From the NCBI GenBank assembly GCA_021790195.1, contig JAJYIF010000003.1:78838-142837 (forward strand): a DNA stretch of 64,000 nt, in the 5' to 3' direction. Position numbers and translations under genes: made by a program. This document shows positions 32,501 to 40,606 of this stretch, one piece after another. The stretch's first letter is position 1, and every line of letters begins with the position of its first letter. Source of the stretch: Nitrospirota bacterium. Lineage in GTDB: Bacteria > Nitrospirota > Thermodesulfovibrionia > Thermodesulfovibrionales > UBA9159. The notes beneath the pieces were generated by a model that saw only the letters and a program-made list of their open reading frames with translations, made no database searches and was not told the DNA's origin.

Positions 32501-35500
32501 CGATCCGGTAACGAGTGAGGCGGCGGCCAAATTCCCCACGCTCCATACGCCCGTGCCGCTCGTATATGTGCCCTGACTCGGGTTACTGGATACATAGGTC
32601 AAACCCGCAGGAAGCAGGTCGGTAACACTCACGGCGGTTTCATTAGCGGTCCCCACGTTTGTCGCAATGATAAGGAATTGTGCTTGGCATGAGCCGGCAT
32701 AACAGGGAGAAGAGAGGCCCTGGAGACTCTTCGTTACGGCAAGATCGTTGGTGACACTGACGGTTACGTCTTCGGCAGTCGTGGCAGTTTCATCAAAAGG
32801 AAGGACCGTAAGAGCAGGGCTCGTGGCCGAAACAGCATTATTATAGGTCCCGGACGGCACTGTCGATGCAATGTTTGCAACAAACGTAATCGCAAGTGTA
32901 TTATTGGGCGAAGTGCCGATGCTGCAGTTTGTCCATACAGGCTGGGCACTGCCGACAGAGGGGTATGATTGACATGTGGCGCCAGTCGGAGTGGTAGTGC
33001 TCGCATACGTAAATCCGGCCGGCAGATAATCCGTAACGGTCACTGTGCTCGCGGTAGATGTCTCATTTGTGAGCGTGATAGTATATGTGGCGCTCGTGCC
33101 GCCCGATGTGTTTATCACATATGGCGTGGAAGTTCTCTTGGTCAACTCGACTCCTCCGACAACGGTCGTCGTAGTATTGGAGTTGAAGGTCGGAATTTCC
33201 GATGAACCCATTGTTGCGTAATTCGTATAGGTGCCTGTTGCAGAAGGCCGCACGCGAACTCTGAGAATTCCTGATGCGCCTGCAGGCACTGTTCCGAGGT
33301 TCCATGTGACTGTGCCGTTCGTATTGACTGGCGGGGCTGAAGCCGGGGCAGGAGAGGCAGAGACATACAACATATTTGCCGGCAAAACATCGGACACCGT
33401 AACACTTGTAGCGTCAGCATTCCCGGTATTCTGGTAGGCCAGGTCATAGTTGAAAGTCCCGTAGATAGGCGTATTACTTTGCGGCGATACAGTCTGGTTA
33501 ACCGTAACCGTATTGGCGTTCTTGTCCACCGCCGTCACGGTAACGGTAGCGGAGTTGTTATTGATATAGATAACATCGCCCACATTGATATATTGTGCGC
33601 TGATCACACTGAATGTCGTCACATTATTTTGGTTACCATTCACTCCAGTCGCGACAGGATACGCAATTGCCGTAAGGCCATTCTTCTGGATACTCAAAAC
33701 CGGAGCAGATGAGGCGTTAATTGCCGCAGTCGCATTTTTTGTGGCAGCGTTTGAGGCTGAGGCAGTCGCCGTGTTCGTGAGCGTCGTTGTCCCATTGAGA
33801 AGTTTAGAAGCTACTGTCACCCTGAACTTCATCGTCACCGAAGCCCCTTTGGCAAGTGTTCCTCCAGTAGATCCGTTAGCGCCCGTGCCGACAGCGAAGA
33901 CAACCCTATTGTTTGCTGCATCAAAATAAGCGTTGTCGCTATCAAAAACGTCGCTCTGTGAGAGACCCTGATAAACGAGAGAGCCGCTCGTATAGGCCGT
34001 GTTCGAAGGAATTGGATCGGTAACAAGGACGCTTGAAGCATCGTTTCCTCCGATATTGGTCAAGTTAATCGTATATTCGAGCGTATCTCCCGGAGCCGGG
34101 GGGGCATATTGCTGGCCAGAGGCCCACGCACTCCCCCTGCATGAAGGGCATAGTTGCCAATAATTTGACCAACTTGCGCCACTTACAGGCGCGTTAGCAG
34201 AACCCGATGTGTGCTTCGCAATACACTGGTAATAATTTCCGTCACTGCCCTGAACAACTGTATTAGGATTTGTAATATCTGATACAGTTTTCGTCATCTG
34301 CAGGTCAGGATTCGGAGTAATTGAAACAGTTACAGTATTGCTCGTGACTGATCCGGAAGTGGCGGTATTGTCAACCGCTGTTACGCCCGCGGGCACGCCG
34401 GACGAAGCGACAGCCATCTGCAAGGTCACCGTTGCCGATGCCCCGGGGGTGAGAGTCCCTATATTTAGATTTAGAATATTTCCAGAAACAGGGTCAGGGC
34501 TCACCGTCACATTGTTCAATTTTGTGCTGTTAGGCACATATGAGAAGAAGCTTGTGATCGAATTATTATTCTCATCCTTTACCGGCAGCGCATCGGACAC
34601 TGTAACTCCGCTCGCAGTCCCCAGGCCGCTGTTTAAGACATTGAACGTAAAGGTAACGGTGTCACCCGGGAAGAGCTTTGTCTTATCAGCAGACTTGATT
34701 ATCGAAATGATCGGACCGGTTATTACCTTTGTCATAACAGATGCCGGTAAGGGCTGTAGCTCGCTTGAGCTGATCTGTGCGTTGTTTAAAAGCTGGAAAA
34801 TATTGGGAGGAAGGGGATTAGCTATGCCGGCATTTATCACCAGCGTCCCAGTGCCGCCGGCAGCCACAACTCCCGATGCCGCGCCCGATGAATGGACTTC
34901 AAAAGTTATCGTCTGGCTGCTTATGCAATATTGATTCAGTCCCACAATCGGACAAGTGCCGGAAGCCGTCATTGAGGTTCCGTTCATTGTCGCACTTACG
35001 AAGTTGACGCCTGTCGGAAGAGTATCGACAATCTGTGAGTTCGAGGTATTTGCCAGTCCGGAATTGCTGAAGGTCATCGTGTATGTGATAGTGCCGCCTG
35101 CAGAAACCGTCAGGTTATTCTCGTCTTTTTGCAGCACAAGTTCGAGCGGCACAAGACACTGCCCCGAGCTGCTTGGATAGGTACTTCCATCATAATATAA
35201 GGTAATCCGGGTTCCATTTCCCGTATCAGAGAATATCCAGAGCAAACGATGGCCCTGGGCCAATCTGAACCCTGCTGCCGGCGTAATCGTATCAGTATAG
35301 TTCTTTATGGACCCGGATAGACTGTCTCCCGGAGTCGAACCGATAAGTGCCTTTGTGCCGGTCACGGGATCATAGTCATAGACATCTACATAAACATTTG
35401 CGTTTCCACCCTGAGTTGTTTTGGTAGCCCAGTAATTAATGGTAATGTTTCCGGCAAAGCTGAAAGCCGGGTTTAAAGCAGGGTCGGAATAGAATCGCAT

Positions 35501-38200
35501 GAATTCGGTCTTTATCGTCCCGACCTGGGGTGTCATGAAAGACTGGTCGGTGCCCGACTGGGTCGTGTTTGCAATTAGCTGGCTGCCGTCGAAACCAACG
35601 TTAGTGGATTGGTTGTGGAAATAGTAATAGGATGAAGGTGTCGCACAGGTCTGAGAAGCCGAATTTTCCCAGACTTGCGCGCTGCTTGAAATAGGGGAAA
35701 TCTGATCCGAAACAATAGTTGCAGTATTTGTTGCAGGGCTGCCTCCAGTGAACGGGCTAGAGGCCTGTAGCGTAAGGTTGCATGAACCGGAAGTGTTGGC
35801 AGCCACAGTCCCTAAATTCCAGGTGACCACACCGCCGCTGCTTGACCCCGCAACAGGACAGCCCGGGCCTGATGGTGCGGAAACAAAGCTCCACCCTGTT
35901 GGAATCGGGTCGGTAATAACGACATTGGTGTTCGGAGACGTCCCGCTATTGATATATTTGATCGTAAAGGTCACCGGATTCCCCGGACTGAAGATTAAGG
36001 AGTTCGCCTCTTTAAGGATAGAGAGCGGCGTATTTATATATACCGTAACCGGAACGCTTGTGCAGGCGGTTGTCGGCCCTGTTATCGAGTTTATACAAAC
36101 TGAATTTTGCAAGTCGGCCGGAGGTTTGTTGGAAGTGACATTACCGGCAATAGTAAGGGTGTAAGGACCTTCCAGGGAACCGAGGTAGCCGATATTCCAG
36201 GTTACCGTACCGGCAGAGGCATTATAAGTGCCGCCATTGGAGACACTGCCGACGATAAAACCATTCGGAATGGTATCGGTAATCGTAACTCCATAGACAT
36301 CGACAGGTGAATCGTTTGAGTAAGTGATTGTATATGTCAGGGCATCTCCGGGGTTTGCAAAAAATTTATTAACAGTCTTCTGGATCGTCAGCCTCGGCGC
36401 GCCGACCCCTACATCAACCGGCTGGCTCGTGAGCATGCCCTTCTCGACGGTTAATGCGGTTGATACATTCGAATATGTGCCTGTAACGCCTCCGACATTC
36501 GCAGTAAATATAAGTGTCCCGTTGCCTCCTGCGGGAATAGAAGCAGGAGCAAAATTCCAGGTTACCGTGCCGCCTGAGCCTCCAGTCGGATATGAGGCAG
36601 GGGTAAGTGTGCCGCCGGTGGTGCTTACATAAGTAAATCCTACCGGTAGGATATCGCTTATACTGTTTACCGTAAGAGGAATCGTATCATAATTGTTTAT
36701 CGTAATCGTAAATATGATATTTTGACTTGCAAGCACATAAGCCGGAGATACGCTCTTGGTTACAGTTGCGCTGACTCCGCAACCATTATTGAATGTCCCG
36801 TACACAACTCCCGGTTTGGGAGATGGATTTACGTAGTTAGGTGGAGTAGGATTCGGTGGAGAAGATAGATAACTGAAGGTTGTATGTCCGCTTCCGTCGG
36901 TAGCCTGGACTCCTATGAGATATTGCCCCTTAGGAAGAGAAGTTGAATCCCATGTATATGTCCACAGCTGGGGAGATGTAATTGAATTTGTTCCAGACCC
37001 AATCAGCGTCCAACTGCTCCCCGTGTCGTTCGGAAGACCGTCATTGTTCTTGTCATAATAGTAATAGAACTGAACACTCGTGAGTGTGGTTGCGCATGGC
37101 GGCTGAAGAGCTGATCTTACAGACGCGGTGAGCGTTGTCGGTCCGCATCCTTGGGCCGTCACCCAGTCCACGATAGGCTGTGGAACTATCTGGGGCGGCC
37201 CGCCACCCGCCGGGCATAATATGACCTGGTCTCCGAAAGGGGCGCATTGGTCCGGCGAGGCCACGAAATTGATATTGCCCAGCGCAAGGTCTTTCTGAAA
37301 CGGGTCGGTAATGCTGTTTGCCGTCGCAAACAATAATGCGCTCGGCTCGGAACAGTCGAAGGGAACCGGGCCGCCGCTCAGCATTGCCAGGGGAATCTGA
37401 TAATCCACGAAAAACTCGTTGACGCCGAAATTGCTGCAAGGCGACGGGCTGTCGGTATTCGTGATGTTAATTGACCTGGTCGTCCCATAGTCCCAAACCG
37501 TCTCCGCCGACCCGTTCGGCCAGATCGTATCGGGCGCTGCGCTGTTATGAAAGTTCAGGATAATATTTGTTGCCTGATCAACAAAGGCCGTGGGGTTGGT
37601 AGCAAGCGGTGTTATCCCGACCGTATGGGGATCGATATACTGATTCAGCGTATTGCTGTAGATTGTCCTCAATATGTCTATCGGAGCGCCCGGGCTTCCG
37701 GAAGATCCGTCCAGGAGCATTCCGAAGTCGCGGTAGCCGTCGCCGTTTGTATCCAGCAGAACCGTCCATAAGCCCGACCACCAAGGGTTGACGTTGCTAT
37801 ATGCGCCCGCGCTGGGGCCTGTTGCATAGTTGACCGGTATTTGTTCAACTCTCCACCTGAAAAAGAGTGTCTGAGAAGACGAGTCGTAATAAATGTAAAC
37901 GCTCGGCTTTGTCATATCAGGACAGCCTGAACTCACATTCACGTAATTCTGAGGTCTCGCTCCGCCGTTTGAAGGATCGTTTGTTCTGGGATCGTAGATT
38001 GTCTGCCCCTGACTGGTATAAGGAATCCAGGCCGAATCTGCGGGCCATTTGACGGGCCCGAAATTCACGCTGCAGGGCCAATAAGGCGACACACAGACGG
38101 GATATGCAGTTGCCGAACAAAAAAATGCAAGGCAAAGAAAGGCTACAGAAAACGACAGGACAACAATATTTCTTCTATGCAGATAGGCGGATTCTTTCAT
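29552..38200 (-). CDS. Giant secreted DUF11-repeat protein with C-terminal C25 (gingipain-type) peptidase
   Basis: 2,882 residues. Signal peptide at 1-35 (LSFSVAFLCLAFFCSATAYP). An N-terminal domain (about 35-480) has NPWWSGLWTVLLDTNGDG. About nine DUF11 beta-sandwich repeats span roughly 490-2000; each carries a pattern such as VTKSVSP, LTIQKTVN or LSILKEAN, then TYTITYSN, then VTDTIPNGF. Two insertions (about 1310-1365 and 1890-1945) share GSDGN-Y-C, H-S, P-G--W---W, like carbohydrate-binding modules. After a fibronectin-like domain comes the C25 peptidase (about 2530-2882): YVVLAGEGTYDY, AIGRLPVL, His in MNYIGHGG (about 2755), Cys in AMTCSAGQF (about 2785), ending in LGDPALKLW. Start ATG 38200 has GGAAG ahead; a frame-extended ATG lies at 38218. 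Likely cell-surface or secreted. It could be the protease that matures the peptides, or an adhesin. Confidence 0.92.
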   Translation of the reverse strand: MKESAYLHRRNIVVLSFSVAFLCLAFFCSATAYPVCVSPYWPCSVNFGPVKWPADSAWIPYTSQGQTIYDPRTNDPSNGGARPQNYVNVSSGCPDMTKPSVYIYYDSSSQTLFFRWRVEQIPVNYATGPSAGAYSNVNPWWSGLWTVLLDTNGDGYRDFGMLLDGSSGSPGAPIDILRTIYSNTLNQYIDPHTVGITPLATNPTAFVDQATNIILNFHNSAAPDTIWPNGSAETVWDYGTTRSINITNTDSPSPCSNFGVNEFFVDYQIPLAMLSGGPVPFDCSEPSALLFATANSITDPFQKDLALGNINFVASPDQCAPFGDQVILCPAGGGPPQIVPQPIVDWVTAQGCGPTTLTASVRSALQPPCATTLTSVQFYYYYDKNNDGLPNDTGSSWTLIGSGTNSITSPQLWTYTWDSTSLPKGQYLIGVQATDGSGHTTFSYLSSPPNPTPPNYVNPSPKPGVVYGTFNNGCGVSATVTKSVSPAYVLASQNIIFTITINNYDTIPLTVNSISDILPVGFTYVSTTGGTLTPASYPTGGSGGTVTWNFAPASIPAGGNGTLIFTANVGGVTGTYSNVSTALTVEKGMLTSQPVDVGVGAPRLTIQKTVNKFFANPGDALTYTITYSNDSPVDVYGVTITDTIPNGFIVGSVSNGGTYNASAGTVTWNIGYLGSLEGPYTLTIAGNVTSNKPPADLQNSVCINSITGPTTACTSVPVTVYINTPLSILKEANSLIFSPGNPVTFTIKYINSGTSPNTNVVITDPIPTGWSFVSAPSGPGCPVAGSSSGGVVTWNLGTVAANTSGSCNLTLQASSPFTGGSPATNTATIVSDQISPISSSAQVWENSASQTCATPSSYYYFHNQSTNVGFDGSQLIANTTQSGTDQSFMTPQVGTIKTEFMRFYSDPALNPAFSFAGNITINYWATKTTQGGNANVYVDVYDYDPVTGTKALIGSTPGDSLSGSIKNYTDTITPAAGFRLAQGHRLLWIFSDTGNGTRITLYYDGSTYPSSSGQCLVPLELVLQKDENNLTVSAGGTITYTMTFSNSGLANTSNSQIVDTLPTGVNFVSATMNGTSMTASGTCPIVGLNQYCISSQTITFEVHSSGAASGVVAAGGTGTLVINAGIANPLPPNIFQLLNNAQISSSELQPLPASVMTKVITGPIISIIKSADKTKLFPGDTVTFTFNVLNSGLGTASGVTVSDALPVKDENNNSITSFFSYVPNSTKLNNVTVSPDPVSGNILNLNIGTLTPGASATVTLQMAVASSGVPAGVTAVDNTATSGSVTSNTVTVSITPNPDLQMTKTVSDITNPNTVVQGSDGNYYQCIAKHTSGSANAPVSGASWSNYWQLCPSCRGSAWASGQQYAPPAPGDTLEYTINLTNIGGNDASSVLVTDPIPSNTAYTSGSLVYQGLSQSDVFDSDNAYFDAANNRVVFAVGTGANGSTGGTLAKGASVTMKFRVTVASKLLNGTTTLTNTATASASNAATKNATAAINASSAPVLSIQKNGLTAIAYPVATGVNGNQNNVTTFSVISAQYINVGDVIYINNNSATVTVTAVDKNANTVTVNQTVSPQSNTPIYGTFNYDLAYQNTGNADATSVTVSDVLPANMLYVSASPAPASAPPVNTNGTVTWNLGTVPAGASGILRVRVRPSATGTYTNYATMGSSEIPTFNSNTTTTVVGGVELTKRTSTPYVINTSGGTSATYTITLTNETSTASTVTVTDYLPAGFTYASTTTPTGATCQSYPSVGSAQPVWTNCSIGTSPNNTLAITFVANIASTVPSGTYNNAVSATSPALTVLPFDETATTAEDVTVSVTNDLAVTKSLQGLSSPCYAGSCQAQFLIIATNVGTANETAVSVTDLLPAGLTYVSSNPSQGTYTSGTGVWSVGNLAAASLVTGSDGNIYKCILNHVASAANRPITGSGWSTYWVQTSAQSAPAWVSGASYTAAGNATLTLTTTLGLSQTVQNCASLTSSTPADTNASNNSSCVSITPTRVILSGFSASDDNGSLRLSWETALENETAGFYLMRLDEGSGQYKRINSRLLPALLTSPQGGTYSLIDGSASIRRDNTYLLVEVESTGTKNVYGPFTVIADTLEVQGKLTVNAINAGLLSDGSPDKHIEKITKLQAKDGATLVKIVSQSGLVRGGDSISGYTRKAHMGSMVKAMMATSMKAQSSAVRGAQAAGALSGKIAKIAIEGEGIYYIDSGHIAGLLGVSQAVAQQFIRDGRIVLSSQGKIVAYLPASDNTGLYFYGSGIDSIYTKDNIYWLYAGSGNRMAGENGGGNISGGYSTFTETVHAEQDNILVPAAFLDPEGDYWFWDYVVAGDPSLGAKTFTINAAGVSNASSTATLTVRLQGFTDAGVALDHHARVKLNGTVIGEGRWKGTGADTLVFNFDQSLLKEGGNTVEVDGLLDTGVPYSIFYVDSFDLSYQRQFKAAGNILAFTSDTAQVFTIDGFTNPGILVLDVTDGYNPRLVTQTAISNTSGGYSVRFMGAVPGARYIALTADAAGAVATSWQRCLTQYNCGSLQTAAMVRLTSRGNKADYIVITPDSLVSAAQGLAKYRSGQGLKVMVVSLENIMDEFNYGISSPVAIRDFIWYAYKNWSKPPRYVVLAGEGTYDYKDNLGHGDDLLPPLISKTPSGLFPSDNLFVDVNGDHVPEIAIGRLPVLTSQELKDVTDKIKAFESVRDNRVVMMADNADSGGDFPLDSDNVALLVPFKYPVVDKIYLSVYGIVDARRMLFSDLNSGVRFMNYIGHGGVDRLAGEGLLTSADVASMTNQELPVLTAMTCSAGQFAIPGYDSFGESLVVKKASGAAAVWAPSGLSLDAFAVVLDKDFFKRAFVKGAVLGDAILKAEKDYSSTGGASYILDIYNLLGDPALKLW

Positions 38201-38313
38201 GAAGCTCGCTTCCATCACTAAGGTACTGCGAAAAAAATCGCGAAAAACAACGCCAGACTATTCTCGTATGCGCGGTCTGCCGAGGATTTGAAAGCCTTAA
38301 CGGCATATAATCA

Positions 38314-38355
38314 TTATTAAGGTTTTTTAATAAAAAGGCAAGATAAATATTATCT
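38314..38355 (-). promoter_or_regulatory. AT-rich inverted repeats between peptide B and the giant gene (possible attenuator)
   Basis: On the transcribed strand, AGATAA-TAT-TTATCT (38355-38341) is followed closely by a run of five T. A second inverted repeat, TTATTAA-AAAACC-TTAATAA (38333-38314), comes next. The whole 38201-38443 spacer contains no gene. A leaky terminator right after a precursor gene would let the peptide be made in excess over the enzymes, as in many bacteriocin operons. This is inference. Confidence 0.35.
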
Positions 38356-38443
38356 GAATTGTATAAAAAAGGCCGCATAACCTGACAATAAATCACTATC
38401 CTTACAAACTTGAACTGCAAGTATGCGCTTTTGTAGCCCATTC

Positions 38444-38620
38444 CTACGAACCCAGGCTCGATACGCAGACACCTGTCAGACATCCCTGGCCCGCAACACC
38501 TCTTGGATCGCTGAAACCGGTCTTGCACCCTACGCTCAACACCTCTTCTGCCGCAAGCTCGATCCGTCTTAGCACAGGCTTCTCGTACTCACGCTTCTGC
38601 CCTTCTTCCATATTATCCAT
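38444..38620 (-). CDS. Putative RiPP precursor peptide B (58 aa)
   Basis: First gene of the 12 kb array. It starts ATG 38620 with AGGAG six bases ahead, a better ribosome site than most genes here; an in-frame ATG also lies at 38611. The leader is charged (MDNMEEGQKREYEKPVLRR, 1-19), followed by IELAAEEVLS and a Cys-bearing C-terminus (VGCKTGF at about 30-36, GCLTGVCVSSLGS at about 46-58). The last 39 residues equal those of peptide A. There are no obvious hydrophobic or signal segments, so export would need the modified form or a dedicated route; no ABC exporter is in the window. No family was recognised. Confidence 0.83.
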   Translation of the reverse strand: MDNMEEGQKREYEKPVLRRIELAAEEVLSVGCKTGFSDPRGVAGQGCLTGVCVSSLGS

Positions 38621-38707
38621 CTCGAACTCCTAACTAAAAAACTCCTCTTAATAATTTCATGCAAATTATGTGCCTAACCCAACGTAGATTAGAGAGAAAT
38701 TGCCGTA

Positions 38708-38887
38708 TTACTGCCGGCCTTTGCCGGGCTCTTTCCGCTTTTTCCTGCGAAACCGCTGAATGGCAATTCCAAAGGCCGACAGAAACACCCAGGAACAGAG
38801 AGGCAATCTGCCCGTCACGAGGGGCATATTGCCCGATGTGCCAATCAACGTGCCCTCATAGAAGAAAAACTTCTTCGCTGCTTCCAT
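38708..38887 (-). CDS. Small ORF with C-terminal membrane helix and basic tail (59 aa)
   Basis: An open frame upstream of peptide B on the same strand. The C-terminal part reads like a protein-sorting tail: GRLPLCSWVFLSAFGIAIQ (about 26-44) followed by RFRRKKRKE. The ribosome site is poor (GGGG seven bases ahead), and no homolog is recognised. It may be the degenerate 3' end of a CTERM-type surface protein or a real small membrane protein. It is the only candidate in the 38621-38969 spacer; the remainder holds the presumed promoters of the peptide array and of the 38970 gene. Confidence 0.3.
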   Translation of the reverse strand: MEAAKKFFFYEGTLIGTSGNMPLVTGRLPLCSWVFLSAFGIAIQRFRRKKRKEPGKGRQ

Positions 38888-38933
38888 AGGCCCCGCTGAT
38901 CGCTTGTGGTCTATATTGAAAGAGTATCCTCTC

Positions 38934-38963
38934 TTGCAAATAAAATAGATTAATGTTTAGAAT
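38934..38963 (+). promoter_or_regulatory. Promoter of the SUMF1-fold lipoprotein gene, predicted near-leaderless
   Basis: TTGCAA (38934) and TAGAAT (38958) with an 18-base spacer. The -10 ends only six bases before the ATG at 38970, and no ribosome site lies between (AATTTCAAT). Confidence 0.5.
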
Positions 38964-38969
38964 TTCAAT

Positions 38970-39968
38970 ATGAAAGACCTTGCCGGACGGTTGCTTATTG
39001 CATTGTTCTTGGTGTCGCTTGCTTCCTGCGCTTCAACCGATTCCGGCCATACCGTCATCAATTCCCCAGATAATCCAGGAATGGTGGTTGTTCCCAGGGG
39101 CTGGTTCTATATGGGCGTAAATACCGCTGACGTCTCCGACAGGCCGGAACACCGAGTTTATGTGGGGACCTTCCTGATGGACAAGTATGAGGTCTCTGCA
39201 AGAGATTTTGCGGATTTTTTGAACGCCGAGGGCAACCCCGACGACAAGTACTTCTCCGTTGACAAATATTCAACGATTATAGGCGTCTCTTTGGTAAACG
39301 GGAACATGGCAGAGACACAGCATAATCCTGAGAAATATGTCCCTCGCGCCGGGCTGGAGGACTACCCTGCCAACAATGTATCCTGGTTCGGGGCCGATGC
39401 CTACTGTCAGTGGAAAGGTAAGCACCTCCCCACTGAAGCCGAATGGGAAAAGGCTGCGAGGGGTAAAGACAAGAGGGCATATCCCTGGGGCAACAGCGCC
39501 CCCGACAGCACAAAGGCCGTCTATGACCAGAAATGGGAAGAGAAGGGCTTCAATGTTATGGCCCCGGTTGAGTCTCACCCTGCCGGCGCTTCTTATTACG
39601 GCGTTCTCAACATGGCTGGAAACGTATGGGAATGGGTCAGCGACTGGTATAAACAGAGTTATTGTGATTACTGTAACCCCGATATCGACCCTGGCTGCGT
39701 GAATTGCTATCCCGATATTCAGTATGGCGTTTGCGTAACTGCCAAAGGTCAGACAACCGCACAAGCGTCCGAATTTGTCGGGAACGTGGAGATGCCGAAC
39801 CTGCTTCCTGTGAATAATCCGTCAGGGCCTTCCTACGGAAACTTCAAAGTCCTTCGCGGCGGCTCATGGTATGACAAATACGGCGACCAGACCATAAGAA
39901 GCACGTACCGTTACTGGTTCGACCCATCGGACAGGTACTTCAACACCGGGTTCCGCTGCGCCAAGTAG
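38970..39968 (+). CDS. Lipoprotein with sulfatase-modifying-factor (FGE/SUMF1) fold
   Basis: 332 residues. Lipobox LASC at about 17-20 after a hydrophobic stretch predicts a lipid-anchored protein. The fold's motifs follow: MVVVPRGWFYMG, VYVGTFLMDKYEVSARDFADFL, NNVSWFGADAYCQWKGKHLPTEAEWEKAARG, YPWGN, NMAGNVWEWVSDWY, LRGGSWYDKYGDQ and NTGFRCAK. The two cysteines that do the chemistry in true formylglycine-generating enzyme should lie in the RGGSW region; they are replaced (Tyr-Asp-Lys-Tyr), so FGE activity is unlikely. An insert at about 225-250 has five cysteines (YCDYCNPDIDPGCVNCYPD). Family members without FGE chemistry include PvdO and sugar-binding types. Its role is unknown; the neighbouring peptide locus and EPS block are on the other strand. 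Confidence 0.85.
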   Translation: MKDLAGRLLIALFLVSLASCASTDSGHTVINSPDNPGMVVVPRGWFYMGVNTADVSDRPEHRVYVGTFLMDKYEVSARDFADFLNAEGNPDDKYFSVDKYSTIIGVSLVNGNMAETQHNPEKYVPRAGLEDYPANNVSWFGADAYCQWKGKHLPTEAEWEKAARGKDKRAYPWGNSAPDSTKAVYDQKWEEKGFNVMAPVESHPAGASYYGVLNMAGNVWEWVSDWYKQSYCDYCNPDIDPGCVNCYPDIQYGVCVTAKGQTTAQASEFVGNVEMPNLLPVNNPSGPSYGNFKVLRGGSWYDKYGDQTIRSTYRYWFDPSDRYFNTGFRCAK

Positions 39969-40097
39969 TTCTCCAACACAGACAAGACCTCTCACGCAGG
40001 GTCGCAAGGCGCACAAAAAAACAAGGTCATTTATTCGAAAAGCATTTTGTTTCTTTGCGCCTCTAAGCGGAAAGTCTTCTCCTAGTTCCTTAAAGTT

Positions 40098-40520
40098 TCA
40101 CGGGGCCTTTGCAGGCGGCGGTGGGACAACAACGAAAGTCAGGGCCTCCGAAAAGGGCCCCTCGCTGCCGTCAGCTGCTACCGAACTGATTTTAAAGAAA
40201 TATGTTCCATAATCGAGGTTGTCGACAGTGCAGGACGTACCGGGGGTGCGCCGGTCCTCATAAACGATCTTCTTAAATCTGCGGTCCCTCGCGAGGACAA
40301 AGTGGTAGCCTTCCGCCCCGCTGGCTTCTTTCCAGGAGAACAACACTTTAAACACGCCTATGATTTCCGCCCTGTCTGCCGGGGACAGGACTGAGGGCGG
40401 CTGTATCAGGGACGTCTGAGCCGGGTCCCCTCTTTCAGAAGCGAGCGCCGGTGATGAAGCGTACAGCCACATTATCATGCCTGCCAACCCCGGCAGTAAC
40501 CATGCGTACCGCAGTTTCAT
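40098..40520 (-). CDS. Secreted fibronectin type III-like protein
   Basis: 140 residues with a signal peptide (LLPGLAGMIMWLYASSPALA, about 8-27) and one FnIII-type beta sandwich. Matching segments are PSVLSPADRAEI, VLFSWKEASGAEGYHFVLARD (in part) and LDYGTYFFKISSVAADGSEGPFS. It ends in a Pro-rich tail. It lies 85 bases downstream of the EPS polymerase gene on the same strand and may be the last gene of that operon. The 129-base gap to the convergent lipoprotein gene holds a partly complementary GGCGCACAAA/TTTGCGCC pair that may end both transcripts. Confidence 0.7.
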   Translation of the reverse strand: MKLRYAWLLPGLAGMIMWLYASSPALASERGDPAQTSLIQPPSVLSPADRAEIIGVFKVLFSWKEASGAEGYHFVLARDRRFKKIVYEDRRTPGTSCTVDNLDYGTYFFKISSVAADGSEGPFSEALTFVVVPPPPAKAP

Positions 40521-40606
40521 ATCACACCTCCTGACGACCCTTCATTATACCTCAAGCCGGCGTAGCCGGAACAACAAATCTCACAGAAAGAGAGACAAGG
40601 CACGCT

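Noticed and set aside
38175..38528. A longer open frame overlapping peptide B in another register
   Set aside because: Codon-position pattern of the A/B comparison supports the peptide frame: changes fall at third positions of that frame, not of this one.
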